Shown piece after piece: positions 21,652 through 34,935 of a stretch of DNA of 64,000 bases. Each line of letters begins with the position of its first letter. Positions within the stretch are counted from its first letter, which is position 1. The stretch is from positions 73,919,948 through 73,983,947 of the forward strand of contig JAVGWX010000007.1 of assembly GCA_036924085.1 (NCBI GenBank), given 5' to 3'. The translations under genes and the position numbers were made by a program. The stretch comes from Ariolimax columbianus. Taxonomy: Eukaryota; Mollusca; Gastropoda; Stylommatophora; Arionidae. A model generated the notes under the pieces. That model was not told where the DNA came from and searched no databases. It saw nothing but the letters and a program-made list of their open reading frames with translations.

Positions 21652-22204
21652 GAGAATATATTAAGAAGAGTCCACAGCTCCATGTTTGCAGACGATCTGG
21701 CTTTGTGGACCACTGAAGAAAATCGGATGCAGCAGGCCCTAACATCGCTGGAGCAGTGGACGATGAGACAGACAGACTGGCTAAAGAAGGTGCAAGGTTA
21801 CCACAACCAGATTCTAGTGTGAGTGTGACCTACGAAGAGTTCAGATACAAGGCCAAATGGGAAACAGAGCATACTGGCTACACAAAAAATGATGCCTACT
21901 ACCAGTTGAACAGAAGAGAGCAGGTCGTGGTCTTCAGACTCCGCACAGGCCACAACAGACTGAGGTACCATCTATTCAATAAACTGAAGAAAGGTGGTAC
22001 TGACGAATGCACCTGTGGTACAGGGAAAATGACCGCGGAACATCCGCTGCAAAATTGTCCGACATACGAGAACCAGAGAAAGCACATGTATCCATCACCA
22101 GTGGAAACACTAGACAAGCTCTATGGCAGTGTCGACAGCCTCAAGATGACAGCTGCCTTCTTCGAAAAAATTCAAGTTGACGTCTGACAGCGTACGAAGA
22201 ATAA
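21652..22204 (+). mobile_element. I-like LINE, RT fused to RNase H C-terminus by internal deletion (unit 2)
   Basis: The first part reads RRVHSSMFADDLALWTTEE and NRMQQALTSLEQW from the RT. It changes frame at about 21765 directly into DDETDRLAKEGARLPQPDSS, the end of RNase H. Relative to the element at 14283-17900 about 1.1 kb is missing. The 143-codon frame 21756-22187 runs uninterrupted to the natural end and GAA tail. Copies lie at 1-484 (partial) and 43760-44316. Confidence 0.8.
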
Positions 22205-24965
22205 GATTTACCTCGAATTGTTTTTAACACCTGCACAAATTAACAGTCATCTAACAATATTCATATTTCTGTTGTTCATCCTCTCTCTCTTTCTCTCTCT
22301 CTCTACTTTGGTCTTCTTGTTTCTCTGTACTCTCAGCAATCAATGCTGACTACCAACTAATGTGTGACAAATATGAACTGCTGTGATCATATAAGACATT
22401 CCAATGTACCCCGCCCACTACCAGTTAAAGGCCAACACAAAATACAGAAGGGATTGAAGCTCACGAGCAAAAACATGCATTTAGAACGTGCCAACCGTAG
22501 CGACAATCCGCCGAAGAAACTGTTCATTATGTCAAGGAAAGAATGTCAGAATACAAACACAGCCAACTTGCTGTTTACATTCATGGATACATCGAGTAAT
22601 ACAAATATACTGTAGTCGGGGATGCTGTGGTAGAAACTTCTCTATACGAGGTTTTAGCTTTTATCAGATGGGGATAGCCAGTTCCCTTCCTCGAAGTCTT
22701 GGCTTACAATATCACTGATATATACATTTATTGTTATTACCGCTAGGGATGAGGTACTAGAATCTTCATTGTTCTGATACACACACGAATCCATGAACTG
22801 GTCAATACGACATGATACCGCACAAAGGACAACGGTCTGTGGTAGAAAAGGGCAAGTCTTTCAAGAATCCAGAAATTGAAACCTCTAATCAAACCAAAAA
22901 CTTCAGGTTTTGTGAAAACCAATTCCTGTTCCTCTATCATTTCTCCTAACAGTAAATCTGGTACTCGTTTACAGCTGGGTTGGCTGGAACAAGTTGCAGC
23001 CGGAAAGAAGCAGCCACTCTACCAACGTTGTATCCTACGCTCTACATGTACATATAGTGTGGTCTTATGTTTCCTCTAATAACATGTCTTAATGGTAATC
23101 ACACATTTTCTTCTGCTTATCTCACGGAATAATCATTCCTTCATGGTTTTATGCTTAAACATCTATCTAATTGTTCTATTATAGGTCAATGGCCAATGTT
23201 TTGTTATTATTATTGTCATGATTATTATCATCAACATCCTCATCATCTTCTATCAACTTGTGTCATTAGAAGGCGTGGAAGGGGGTGTAGTTTTATGTCG
23301 TGTGCCATCTTCGTCGCCGATGTTGTTGACATCCAGTTTTTCTTTAAACATAGCGAGGGACATAACCAAACAAATACAAAAAATATATAATTAAGAGTTA
23401 TCCCATCATAAAAAATTTGCGTGAGAGGTTCTGGCTTGGGCGTCTCCCCTCTTTATCCAGGTTACAAACCTTAGAACGAGTGAGCTATGGCCCTACACCA
23501 GAACCACATGGACGTGTACATTGGCATCTGTACACTGAAGGCGATAGGTGTTAATTATCCACCCGACCAAATTTCTCACGCTTGTTGTCGTCCTCGTGCA
23601 CGACATATGGGGAGGAACAGCTCGCGACCCCGGGCGCTCGTCGGCGACGATTGTGACAGCAAAGCCGTGCTTATCACAAGAGCTAAACCTTGAACCTTGA
23701 CCGGCGTCGAAGTCATGGAGCGAACTAGACAAGTAACTGGCAGAAGACAACACTGGCTGCTCCTGTAGCTGTTAATAGTAAGGTTAGAGTTAGCATATAT
23801 GCTGATGCCTGTTTAAGTTAGCTCTGTTGTGGTGACAGCGACTCGCATATTGTTTTTAAAATGAATTTAATAATATTTATAAAATGCAAATAAATGTTAA
23901 AAATTTCCGAAAGGTAAATTTCGAATGGTATGCTCCATTATACGCACCCTTAACTATTATAAGTATTTGCTTTATTTTCATGTAATTATTAAATGATTTA
24001 TATTATTGTAGTGCATTTATTACATCCCTTTCTTTTGAATACATTGCCCTTATGACGAAGTAATCATTGTCCGTGTAAATACAGTTCACTACTAGGCCGT
24101 GAAACTGTTATCTAGCTAGTCGAAGATCATGTGCTGAAAGTTATTTATGGTTAAGCGTGCTTATATTCCGTGTGTGCTACTTTTAAATTGTTCAAGCTTG
24201 GATATGTAAAAGCAAATGTATGTAGACTTTTATGTTATAAATTTCTCTAACATACCATCTATAGATTGTTAATCTCATTGTAAATATCCAAATTTTAAAC
24301 TGTACATTTTTTAGAACAGGACACCCATTACCATCATTTTAATAACACTAGCCATATGGAATCTTGCATGTTTACTGCTGGCTGAATATATGTAAAAATA
24401 ATATTCATAATGTGGCATAAGAAATACGTAAATATTAAATTGAACCTTATTACATTGTGTGTTTGTTTCTTGTTTATTTCTTTATTTCACAAGACGCATA
24501 AGTTGCCATATTAACAAATGTAAACAAACAGATATTAAAGTACACATTCCTAAAGCCCAGGTATTGATAAAATTGCTCTTTGCTGTCACTCTGTGTATTT
24601 ATGGTATATTCGAATACTGACACTATTAACATACACCAAATTAAAAGCATGGTAGTAATACATATCTTATTATTTTAAACATACATTTTTGTACGAATGC
24701 ACATATTTCTTTACGTTTGTGTGTGCGTGTGTGTACAACTGTGTAAAACCCTACAGTATTGACAGATTTCCAAAACTACTTATTACGTACTGTTCCTACT
24801 GGCATTATAAATGCAGCTCAAGAATAGATTGCAAAACACCTTCGATTGGTTCTGTTGTTGTTGATTCATCCATTAAGCAAATACATACACAGTAGGCGTT
24901 TAGCTTGTTTGAAAAAGCCAGTCTTTGCAAACCGTCGAAGGGTTTGAGAGTTGATAATGCTATTG
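22205..24965. other. AT-rich sequence with no recognised gene (unit 2)
   Basis: Counterpart of 485-3224. It keeps the ATATAAGACATTCCAATG stretch that unit 1 lacks. Nothing coding recognised. Confidence 0.6.
24160..24176 (+). other. Empty target site of the L1/Tx1-like LINE (unit 2)
   Basis: CTTATATTCCGTGTGTG, single copy, followed by CTACTTTTAAATTG as in unit 1. Confidence 0.9.
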
Positions 24966-25894
24966 TGGTTAACATGTGGGTAGTAAGATTATATGTACGA
25001 ACGTAAATATTGCTGTGTCACTGTGTGTGTTAACATATGGATAGCAAGATACTGTGTAGAAGATTAAAGCTTGGTGTCAGTCTGTTAATATGTTGATAGT
25101 GAGAAACTATGTAGGACATTAAAGCTCTGCGTTAGACTGCTAACAAGCTTGCGGTTGGTGTGCTAACATGTGAATAGTAACATATCATGAAGAAGATTAA
25201 AGCTTGGTGTCAATCTGCTAAAATGTTGATAGTGAGATACTATGTAGGACATCGAAGCTCTGCGTTAGACTAATAACAAGCTTACGGTTGGTATGCTAAC
25301 ATGTAAATAGTAAAATATAATGTAGAAGATTAAAGATTGGTGTCAATCTGCTAATATGTTGATAGAGAGATACTATGTAGGACATCGAAGCTCTGCGTTA
25401 GACTAATAACAAGCTTGTGGTTGGTGTGCTAACATGTAAATAGTAAAATATAATGTAGAAGATTAAAGATTGGTGTCAATCTGCTAATATGTTGATAGTG
25501 AGATACTATGTAGGACATCGAAGCTCTGCGTTAGACTAATAACAAGCTTGTGGTTGGTGTGCTAACATGTTAATAGTAAAATATCATGTAGAAGATTAAA
25601 GATTGGTGTCAATCTGCTAATATGTTGATAGTGAGATACTATGTAGGACATTAAAGCTGAGTGTTAGTCTACTAACATGTGGATAGTAAGATATATCAAG
25701 ACAGTAAATCTCCAAGTTGGTTTGCATCTGTTGATTTGTAAATAGTAAGACCTTATGTAAGAGATTTAAGCTCAGTATCTGACTCCTAACATGTGGATAG
25801 TAAGATAATATGTACACCATTAAATCTTAGTGTCTATCTGTTAATATGTAGATAAAGAGATAATATGTAGGATATTAAAACTCAATTTTAGTCC

Positions 25895-26062
25895 TCTAGC
25901 GTGCAAAAATTCTTTATTCTTCTTTGCGTTCAGGATCCTTTGGTCATCTGCAAGCCAGTAATCATGATGCAGTCCATAATCTTTACCAGGAGATAGTGGC
26001 TGCACCATAGCTTTTGCCTCAGCTCTGCATTCTATGGTATCTCATTTCACTAAAACACTGAA
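25895..26062. other. Non-satellite insertion in the minisatellite (unit 2)
   Basis: Copy of 4022-4182. Confidence 0.4.
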
Positions 26063-28645
26063 AGTAAAATGCTATGTAGAACACACATTTTTGTGTTGGT
26101 CTGTTAATTTATGGATTGTAGGTACTACGTAAGACTGTAAAATTACATGGCGATCTACATATGTCGCCATGTGGATAGTAAAGTAATATGTAAGGTATCC
26201 AATCCTAGTATTGGTCAGTTATCAAATGGATTGAAAGATAATATTTAGGGTATCAAATCTTGGTGCTGGTCTGTTAACATGTGGAGGGTAAGATAATATG
26301 TAGGGTAGCAAATCTTGGTGCTGGTCTGTTAACATGTGGGTGGTAAGATAATATGTAGGGTATCAAATCTCGGTGCTGGTCTGTTAACATGTGGATGGTA
26401 AAATAATATGTAGGGTATCCATCCTTGGTGCTGGTCTGTTAACATGTGGATGGTAAGATAATATTTAGTGTAACAAATCTTGGTGCTGGTCTGTCAACAT
26501 GTGGATGGTAAGATAGTATGTATAACAGTAAAGCTAAGTGTTCTTCTGGCATGGTGATTCAAAGATAAAATGTAGAGCATTGAAGCACAGTGTGGATCTA
26601 TTAACATGTGATTAGTAGTATAATATGTACAACATTAACGGACATGGTCAGTTTTTTGAGAGGTGGAAAGTAAGATACTATGTGGGACAGTAGAGTTTGT
26701 TGTCCATCTACTTATTTTGTCCTGTGAATATCAAGATAATATAAAGGACATTGAACCACGGTGTGATTCTGTTTGCACTGTGATAGTCAAATAAAATAAT
26801 TAAGTCTATTGCATCTCTTTTTGGGGGGAAAGGAAGATAATTTTATTTTGGCGATAAGGCTCAGTGTGAGTTTGTGAATGTATTGATAGTAAAAATTTAT
26901 TTAGAACATTACAGCTCGTTGTTGGTCTATTGACATGCGGACAGCAGGATGCTGTTTGGAAAATTTATTATTGGTTTCTGTTTGTTAACAAATGGAAGGT
27001 AACACACTTAATAGGACAGAAAAGCTCAGTGTTGGTCTGTTAATACATGTGAACTGTAAGATATTGTGTAGGACACGTGTTCTCAGTGTTGGTCTGTTAA
27101 TACATGTGAACTGTAAGATATTGTGTAGGACACATGTTCTCAGTGTTGGTCTGTTAATACATGTGAACTGTAAGACATTGTGTAGGACACGTGTTTTCTG
27201 TGTTGGTCTGTAAACATGATGATTAGTAAGATATTATGTATGACATTACAGCTCAGTGTTGATGTTTTATCAAGGGGAAAGATAATATATACAACTTTAC
27301 ATCTTGGCTGTTATGCGTTAACATTTGAATATTTAGAAAATATGTAGGACATGAAAGCTCACTGTTCGTATGCTAACAAGTGGATAGTACAATACTATGA
27401 GGTAAAGTAATGCTAGCTGTCATTCTGTTTACACGTAGATAGTAAGATTCTATGTAGGAAATTACTGCTCTGTGTTGGTATTTTGACCTGGGGATAGTAA
27501 GATACTATAAAGGACATTACAGATCAGTGTTGGTCTGTTAACAAGCGGAGAGTAAGATACTATGTAGGACATTACTACTCAGTTCTGGTCTGTTTACCTG
27601 GGGAAAAAATATACTATGTAGGACACCTATTTATGAGGTTGGTCTGTTTTCATGTGGATAGTGAGAACATATATACAACATTATTTCTCAGTTGATGTAT
27701 ATTAACATGTGGATATCAAGAAAATAAGTAGGACATGAAAGTTCACTGTCTGTGTGTTATGAAGTGGATAGTTTGATGTTATGTAGAAAAGTGAAGATTG
27801 CTTTCATTCTGTTATAACGTGTGGATAGTAAAACAATAGGTAGGACATTAAAGATTTGTGTCAGACTGCTATCTTTGTACAGAAATATAAAAAGTAGGTC
27901 ATTTAAGCTTTGTGTTAGTATGTTAACTTCTGGACAGTAAGATTACATGTAGGACATTAACAAATGGGAATGGTTTGTAAACATGCAAACAGTTTAATGC
28001 TACATAGGACAATAAAACTCAGTGTCTGTCTGCTAACAGTTGTATAGTTAGATTCTATGTACGTTATCTATGCCAAAAGCTCGGTTTTCGGCTATTAACA
28101 TGCAAATTAGTAATGTACCATGTAGGACATTACAGCTTGTTGTCGGCCTGCTAAGATAGGGATAGTATGATACTTTACAGGACAATTATCTTGGTGTCCA
28201 TCTGTTAATATACAGACAGTAAGATACTACCTAGGACCTTAAAGCTCAGTGTTAGCCTTCATCTTTTGTCATGCTGATACTAAGATACTATGTAGGAGAT
28301 TAAAAATCAGATTTGGTCTGTTAAAGAGGCGTCAGTGAGATACTTTATAGGACCGTCAAGCTCAGTTTAGATCTGTTAAAGTGGGATCAGTAAGATATTA
28401 TGTAGGACAATAATACTTTTAGGTAGGTTTCTTAACATGGGGATTGTAAAATGCTATGCAGGACAGTAAAGTTAGGTGACTGTTCGTGTATGTTACTGTT
28501 GGGATACTCAGATAGTATGTTAATATGTAGACAGTAAGATGCTATGTATCGCATTAAATCTAAAGAATCGGTTGGTTATATGAGGACATTAAGATAATAT
28601 ATAGGACACTAAAGCTTAGTGTAATTCTGTTGACATGGAGACAGT

Positions 28646-28908
28646 TTTTTTGGTTTTTTTTTTTGTTTTTTTTTTGGAGTTTGACTCATTTCTCTAATCC
28701 CCAAGGTGGTGTACATTGTACTGTGGTTTTTATTTTGCGCCTGTCGGCCAAGTGCTACCAACTTCAGCATGCATTTTATGTAAGGGTCTGCTTCCTCTTG
28801 CATTTTCTAAGAATTCGCTTCCTTGGGGTAACGGCGCTGTGATGGGGATTGAACCCAGCACCTTTGGGTTTTGAGCCGTGCCACTTAACCACTAGGCCAC
28901 ACCGTCCC
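28646..28908 (-). mobile_element. tRNA-derived SINE in the minisatellite (unit 2)
   Basis: Same insertion as in unit 1, with the same A and B boxes and flanking CATGGAGACAGT / CATGGTGACAGT. The A-rich tail is longer here (T-rich run at 28645-28676), so the tail has changed since the units duplicated. Confidence 0.85.
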
Positions 28909-29184
28909 CATGGTGACAGTAAGATAATATGTAGGATATTAGCGAATAGCATCGGTCTGTTAACATTTAGATAGTAAGATTTTATGTAGTACATTACAGC
29001 TTGCTATTAGGTCTGCTAACATTTAAAAAGAAAGATTTTATATTAGGACATTAGAGCTTGGTGTTAGTCTGTTGACATGGAGACTGTAAAATGCTATGAA
29101 TGACATTAAAACATGTGGATAGTACAATATCATGTAGGATAGCAAAGCTCAGAGTCCGGCTGATGACATGGGTACAGTAAGATA

Positions 29185-29242
29185 TCTTCTTCGAAGTACG
29201 CTGTCAGACATCAACGTGAATTTGTTGAAGAAGAAGAAGAAG
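29185..29242 (-). mobile_element. Very short I-like LINE 3' end (unit 2)
   Basis: Copy of 7241-7298. Its minus strand keeps GATGTCTGACAGCGTAC, nearer to the parent sequence than unit 1. Confidence 0.6.
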
Positions 29243-30980
29243 TAAGATAGTGTGTAGGAAATTAAAACTTACTGTCGGTTTGTTAACACGTGGATAATAA
29301 GATATAATTTTTAACAGTAAAGCATGGTGTCTGCTTGTTAACATGTAGATAGTAAGATATTATGTAGGGCATTCAAGCTCTGTGTTGGTCAGTTGACTTG
29401 TGAATAGTAAGATACTCTGTAGGACATTCAAGCTCTGTGTTGGCCAGTTGACTTGTGAATAGTAAGATACTCTGTAAGACATTCAAGCTCTGTGTTGGCC
29501 TGTTTACATGTGGATAGTAAGATACTCTGTAAGACATTCAAGCTATGTGTTTGCCTGTTGACATGTGGATAGTAAGATAATCTGTAGGACATTCAAGCTC
29601 TGTGTTGGCCTGTTGACATGTGGATAGTAGGATACTCTGTAAAACATTCAAGCTATGTTGCCCAATTGACATGTGGATAGTAAAATACTATGTAGGACAT
29701 TAAAGCTCTGTGTTGGCCTGTTGACATGTGGATAGTAAGATAATCTGTAGGACATTCAAGCTATGTGCTTGCCTGTTGACATGTGGATAGTAAAATACTC
29801 TGTAGCACATTCAAGCTCTATGTTGGCCTGTTAACATGTGGATAGTAAGATACTCTGCAGGAAATTAAAGCTCTGTCTTGGCCTGTTGACATGTGGATAG
29901 TAAGATATTCTGTAGGACATTCAAGCTCTGTGTTGGCCTGTTAACATTGGGTTATTAAGATACTCTGTAGGACATTCAAGCTCTGTGTTGGCCTGTTAAC
30001 ATGTGTATAGTAAGATACTCTGTAGCACATTAAAGCTCTGTCTTGGCCTGTTGACATGTGGATAGTAAGATACTCTGTAGGACATTCAAGCTCTGTGTTT
30101 GCCTGTTAACATGTGTATAGTAATATACTCTGTAGCACATTAAAGCTCTGTCTTGGCCTGTTGACATGTGGATAGTAAGATACTCTGTAAGACATTCAAG
30201 CTCTGTGTTGGCCTGTTAACATGTGGTTAATAAGATACTATGTAGAACATTCAAGCTCTGTGTTGGCCTGTTAACATATGGATAGTAAGATACTCTGTAG
30301 CATATTAAAGCTCTGTCTTGGCCTGTTGAAATGTGGATAGTAAGATACTCTGTAAGACATTTAAACTCTGTTTTGGCCTGTTAACATGGTGGCAGTAAGG
30401 AACTATGTAGGACATCAATGTTTTGGGTAAGTCTAACATCTGGATAGTGGATACTGTGCAGTGCATTCAATCTACAGTTAGTTTGTTAATAGGTGGATTG
30501 TAAGATCCTCTGTAAGACATTAAAGCTGTCTGTCAGTCTGATGCCATTGGGATTGTACAATACTTTGAAGAAGAATAAAACTTGGTATTGGTCTGTTAAT
30601 ATATAGATAGCAAATTACAATGTAGGACTGTAAAGTTTCGAGTCAGTGAACTTATGTTTAATGGGGATAGTGCGATACTTTGTAGGACAATACCGTTTAT
30701 TTGTCTGTATGTTAATATTCATATAGTAAGGTATTATATAAAAGACTGTTACCATGTGCTTAGGTAGATACTGTATAGGACATCAAAATTTAATGCTGGT
30801 ATGATAGTCTGTGGATAGTAAGATTCTATATATAGGACATTAAAACTTGATGTAGCATAGTAAGATACTAGATAGGACTGTAATGCCACAGGGTCATCTT
30901 CCCTTGTAGAATTACAGGTCTACTAAGACTAAGATTAATATAAACACACAATCTTACAAATACTATTTCTTTTGTTGCAG

Positions 30981-31158
30981 ATTCTGCACTTTACACTATA
31001 CGAAATACAAGACCTCACCACTAATGGAGTCTCCCGCGGAACACCTGGCTGAGACATTTCGATTCTACTCCGTCTTCCTCCACGCTGCCCGAGACTCACC
31101 AAACGTTGCCGTGGACGATCAATACGAAAGACAATGGTTGAGTATGAGGATTACCTGA
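30981..31158 (+). other. Candidate terminal exon after a strong 3' splice site (unit 2)
   Basis: Copy of 8872-9049 with the same acceptor and the same open frame to TGA. One ATG codon is GTG (Met to Val). Function unknown. Confidence 0.25.
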
Positions 31159-31227
31159 CTTGACTTAAACACAAGGCAACGACTCTAGCTGGCCATCTAT
31201 CTTCTCGACACACCCCCCCCCCCCCCC

Positions 31228-31410
31228 ATGCCATCAGAACACATTTTGCAGCCCTGCCCATCGTTTACCGACAAGAAGTAGCATTTGGCAATAACAAGTG
31301 TCCTTCCACGAGTAGCTGTACAGAAGTGCTCGGACCCTCAAGTCAACTGCTGCCTTCGTTAGAGTAAGTGAATTCGAGGTCTGAAGACGAACAAGGAAGA
31401 TCTCTTTTCT
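31228..31410 (+). mobile_element. I-like LINE 3' end, second subfamily (unit 2)
   Basis: Copy of 9121-9300, preceded by a C15 run at 31213-31227. Confidence 0.6.
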
Positions 31411-31646
31411 TGACATTTTTCGCGCCAGCCGAAGCACATCAGTACAAGTACAGTCAACCTCCATCAAGATGATTTCAGCAAAAAGCTTTGCATGATCTTG
31501 CAGTAGGAGTTTATGTAACAGTTTACTTGCATAATGAGGTTGCTATCCTCATGCACAACTCTCTTTAGTCGCGCCTTTCAATATATGCATGGAGTTCAAT
31601 CAATCAAATCAGAACAAAAAGGCATAGCTTTAAATTAAATAAAGTA

Positions 31647-31866
31647 AGGTCAAGATTGGATATTTGGAAATATTTCTTTAGTCAGAGAGGGGGGAATGCT
31701 TGGAATGCATTTCCAAGGAAGTGATGGAAGCAGAGGCAGTTGATGCATTTAAGAATACATTAGATGCGCATAGCTTATTGAGCAAGGAAATGTAAATGAA
31801 ACTGGTTGCGTACAGACTCTGCATAGTCTTCTAAACCAGTATAAAGACGTTAAGTTAAGTTAAATC
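31647..31866 (+). mobile_element. CR1/Rex1-like LINE 3' end, copy A (unit 2)
   Basis: Copy of 9538-9757 with the same frameshift and TTAAG-type tail. Confidence 0.75.
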
Positions 31867-32882
31867 AAGATCACTCATCTCTTTTTGTTGAAGCACAGGT
31901 CCAGCATTGTATTTGACTTACCATAACCAGCTTTTAGGAAAGATTTTTTCTAGTTATTTGCAGTAGGTAAGCGATAATTTGTACATTTTGAGATTGCCAC
32001 ATCCATGGACAACTCTTAGTCCTCGCGTTCAACATGCAATTAATGTTTTGGCCACTCAGAAGAAATACATACATAGCTCACCTTAAGATTGTTTGCCCTT
32101 GACCTACTGTGACAGTATTATGTGGTGGTTATATTCCACCATTCTCAGTAAGGGACCCCGGATACACTATGGGAGGTCATGTTATTGATAGATTTGAAAC
32201 AAGCAGCGATAACGATAGAAAAGATATGAATTTGGAATTGCATGTGTTAAGCTTTTATAGAAGTGTTCATACGTGGTTGCGAAGTTTCGATGGCTCACAA
32301 ACAAAACATGTCTGTGTTCAGATTCCTGATCTGACAGGGTCGTACACCTATTAAATGTCGTGCTGAATATGGTTTAACCAGGCTCTAAAGTGCAAAACAC
32401 AGAACAATATACTGCCTCTTAGGAACCACGGTAAACGAGGGGAAAAAAAGAAATATAGCTTTTTAGTGTTTTCTCCAGTATCGCATTCTGTTTTTTTATT
32501 ATATGGCTTGCTGGCTTAGGGTCGTTCGTTCTCAATCTTGCACCACCAAGCCCTGATATGGCTTAAATAGCAGAATGTTGTCCAGAGAACGGAATGCAAA
32601 TATGCTGATCGGTGTGGACTGCACAGAACACGGCCAGGCACTTGAGCCTCCGTGGTCAACCACTGCACGCGAGCTCATATCCAGTCGTCCTGACTTGTCT
32701 TGCCACTGGTTAAAGTTGGACTCGAGCGAGAGAGTGTGGTCGACAAACTGCGCAACCCTTTCTCACTTAAAGGAAATTCATCGCGCAAGTCATTCTTTTT
32801 TCATGTATCCAGTACTAACACAGTCGAGTCCTGTGACGACGGGCGAGAAGAGAGCGTAGGTCCACTGACAAGCTAAACTACA
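31867..32882. other. No recognised gene (unit 2)
   Basis: Counterpart of 9758-10772. Confidence 0.4.
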
Positions 32883-33010
32883 GTCAAAAAGCTGCGTCAG
32901 TTGCGGGACACCTTAATGAGCAATAAAGCGGCTGAGGTACATGGATTTGTTGACAACCATGATCACCGCCTCGCGAAGCAAACTTTCTCTGCTTTCACTG
33001 ACTGCGAATA
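32883..33010 (+). pseudogene. RTE-like LINE fragment, region before RT (unit 2)
   Basis: Copy of 10773-10900; reads RDTLMSNKAAEVHGFVDNHD here. Confidence 0.35.
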
Positions 33011-33643
33011 TGCAGTTCCCATCTTCCCACCCATCCACAACCCGGATTTACAGAATACTCGACTGGATGGACTGGCTGGGTGCAAAAAGTAAAGGCTCGT
33101 GATGGACGAAAAACATTGTGATTGACCCTGACGCAACGTCCTGGACAATATGGTGTGCTTGACCGGACTAGCGTCTCAGTTACCCACATATATTATCTTA
33201 TATATCACTAACCTCTAGCTGATTGCTAGCATAACCGGCACTTCTGAAATTATGCAATGATGTTTATAAATGAAAATAGTATTTGTTAGATCTACGTCAA
33301 CAATAAAGTCACATATATTTTTGTATACCATAACAAGCATTATTACATAGCACAAAAAATCGCTCACTTTCATCATTATCATCATTATTATCATCATCAT
33401 CTTCATCATCATCATCATCATGTTGCATGTCATTTGCAGAAAATCACTTTCACAACAACCGATCTGTAACTCGATCTCTAGCCAGAAGTATCGCCTCTAT
33501 CGTTGTAATCGTCAGGACCTCCGTGATGTCTTGTTTCCATCTTTTCATCGGTCTGCTTCAGCCCCGCTTTCCAAGCACCAAACCCTCCTGTATCGTTCTT
33601 TCTAGGTCAGTATGGCGTTTGATGTGGTCAAACTATTATACAG
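33011..33643. other. No recognised gene; TCA microsatellite at 33371-33421 (unit 2)
   Basis: Counterpart of 10901-11539. The microsatellite is a few bases shorter than in unit 1. Confidence 0.5.
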
Positions 33644-34222
33644 CAAAGCAAGCTGTCATTTTCACAGACGACCTAGCAGTGTAATGGCCCTCAAGAGCCC
33701 AGTGCTTAAAAAAAAAGCAGTCCAATGGACACCAGCCCACTGAGGCATTCCAGGCAACGGGGAGGCGGACAGGCTCGCCAGAGAGCAAGGAATGCTGCAG
33801 CAGAGTGATACATAAATCACATACAATGAAACTAAAGCATTCATCAGGACAACGTACAGTGCAAAATGGAAAATAGGATCACATTTGCCACATAGAAAAC
33901 TATTCCTACCATCAACTCTCCAGTCGAGACCAGGTGATCATTTTCCGGCTACGCACATGTCACAACAGACTCAGATGCCATCTGTACAACAAGTTCAAGA
34001 TTGGCACTACAGAGATTTTGTGCCTGCGGCACAGCCCCCATGAAGGCATAATATATTTTGCAGTTCTGTCCGCTGTATACCGACAAAAGAAGTAACAATT
34101 GACAACAGCCAGTGTCCTTCCACGAAAAGCTGTACGGAAGCGTACAGGGCCTTGAGTCGACTGCTGCCTTCGGTAAAATCATTGAAGCTGAGGTCTGAAG
34201 ACGAACGAAGAAGCAGAAGAAA
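33644..34222 (+). mobile_element. I-like LINE RNase H region, second subfamily (unit 2)
   Basis: Copy of 11540-12118, with an extra T near 34018 and the same broken RNase H and Cys/His blocks. Confidence 0.8.
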
Positions 34223-34318
34223 CTATTTTAGCTTTCGAGACAAGATGTTGTTTACTAACCAATTTTGCTTGAAATTAAGTAGGATCTGTAGTATATACAT
34301 ATATCTTTATCTATATCT

Positions 34319-34562
34319 CAAGCAGATGCGGATATATTGAGATCGGATTTAGATAACATTCGAGAGTGGTTTGTAGGTTCGCAAATGGAGTTTAATGTAG
34401 ATAAATGTACAGTCATCCACATGGGAAGATCCAATATGAAACAATAAGAATAAATTGGATGGGCATAGCTTTTAGAGCAAGGTGATGAAATGAAACTGTA
34501 TGTATACAGATTCTGCAGAGTCTTCTAAACCAGTTTAAGGACGTTAAGCTAAGTTAAGGATA
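34319..34562 (+). mobile_element. CR1/Rex1-like LINE fragment, copy B (unit 2)
   Basis: Copy of 12214-12456; the frame begins QADADILRSDLDNIREW here. Confidence 0.75.
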
Positions 34563-34574
34563 TCTGCATTTTTC

Positions 34575-34935
34575 CTTTTTGCTATCCATTGTATTTTGAG
34601 CACTTTTCTATAGTCCTTTAGTTCAAAAGATGCAATCCTCTTCTTAAGTGTTTGTATGGGGGTCCACGTTTCACATCCGTATGTCTTCATCGGTATAATG
34701 CAAGTTCACAGAATAGTTATTTTCATTTTATTAATGTTCTGTCATCAGTTTCTCATTTTATTGAACCTCTGCATTGCCGTAGCCATTGGCGCTTATAACT
34801 GAGCCGAGGTACTCAAAGCTTGTGACTTAAAGCTTGTGACTTTCTCAATCTTCTGTTGTTCTAAAAAAAACTTTAGGTTTGGTTTTTGCCTTGCCTGTGA
34901 TCGTTATCTTGGTTGTACTTTAAATTCAGGTATAG
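34575..34935 (-). pseudogene. RTE-like reverse transcriptase C-terminal fragment (unit 2)
   Basis: Copy of 12470-12830 with EYLGSVISANGYGNAE and YGCETWTP. Confidence 0.7.

Larger units (their letters stand above)
1..21722. repeat. 22-kb tandem repeat, unit 1
   Basis: The sequence beginning TCGGATGCAGCAGGCC at position 1 recurs at 21723 and 43833, and everything between recurs in the same order, so the window is a tandem array with a period of about 22 kb. Unit boundaries are arbitrary because the window starts inside the repeat. Unit 1 is 21,722 bp. It lacks a stretch of about 18 bp present in units 2 and 3 near the GATCATA at 662-670. No host gene is recognised; content is LINE fragments, a minisatellite and unassigned AT-rich DNA. 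Confidence 0.93.
24966..30885. repeat. Minisatellite of about 55-bp monomers (unit 2)
   Basis: Same array as 3225-8775 but about 370 bp longer. Gains include one extra 133-bp higher-order unit (25426-25558), one extra monomer of the TACATGTGAACTGTAAGA type near 27060-27120 (three copies against two) and extra homogeneous monomers near 29940-30120. Confidence 0.9.
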
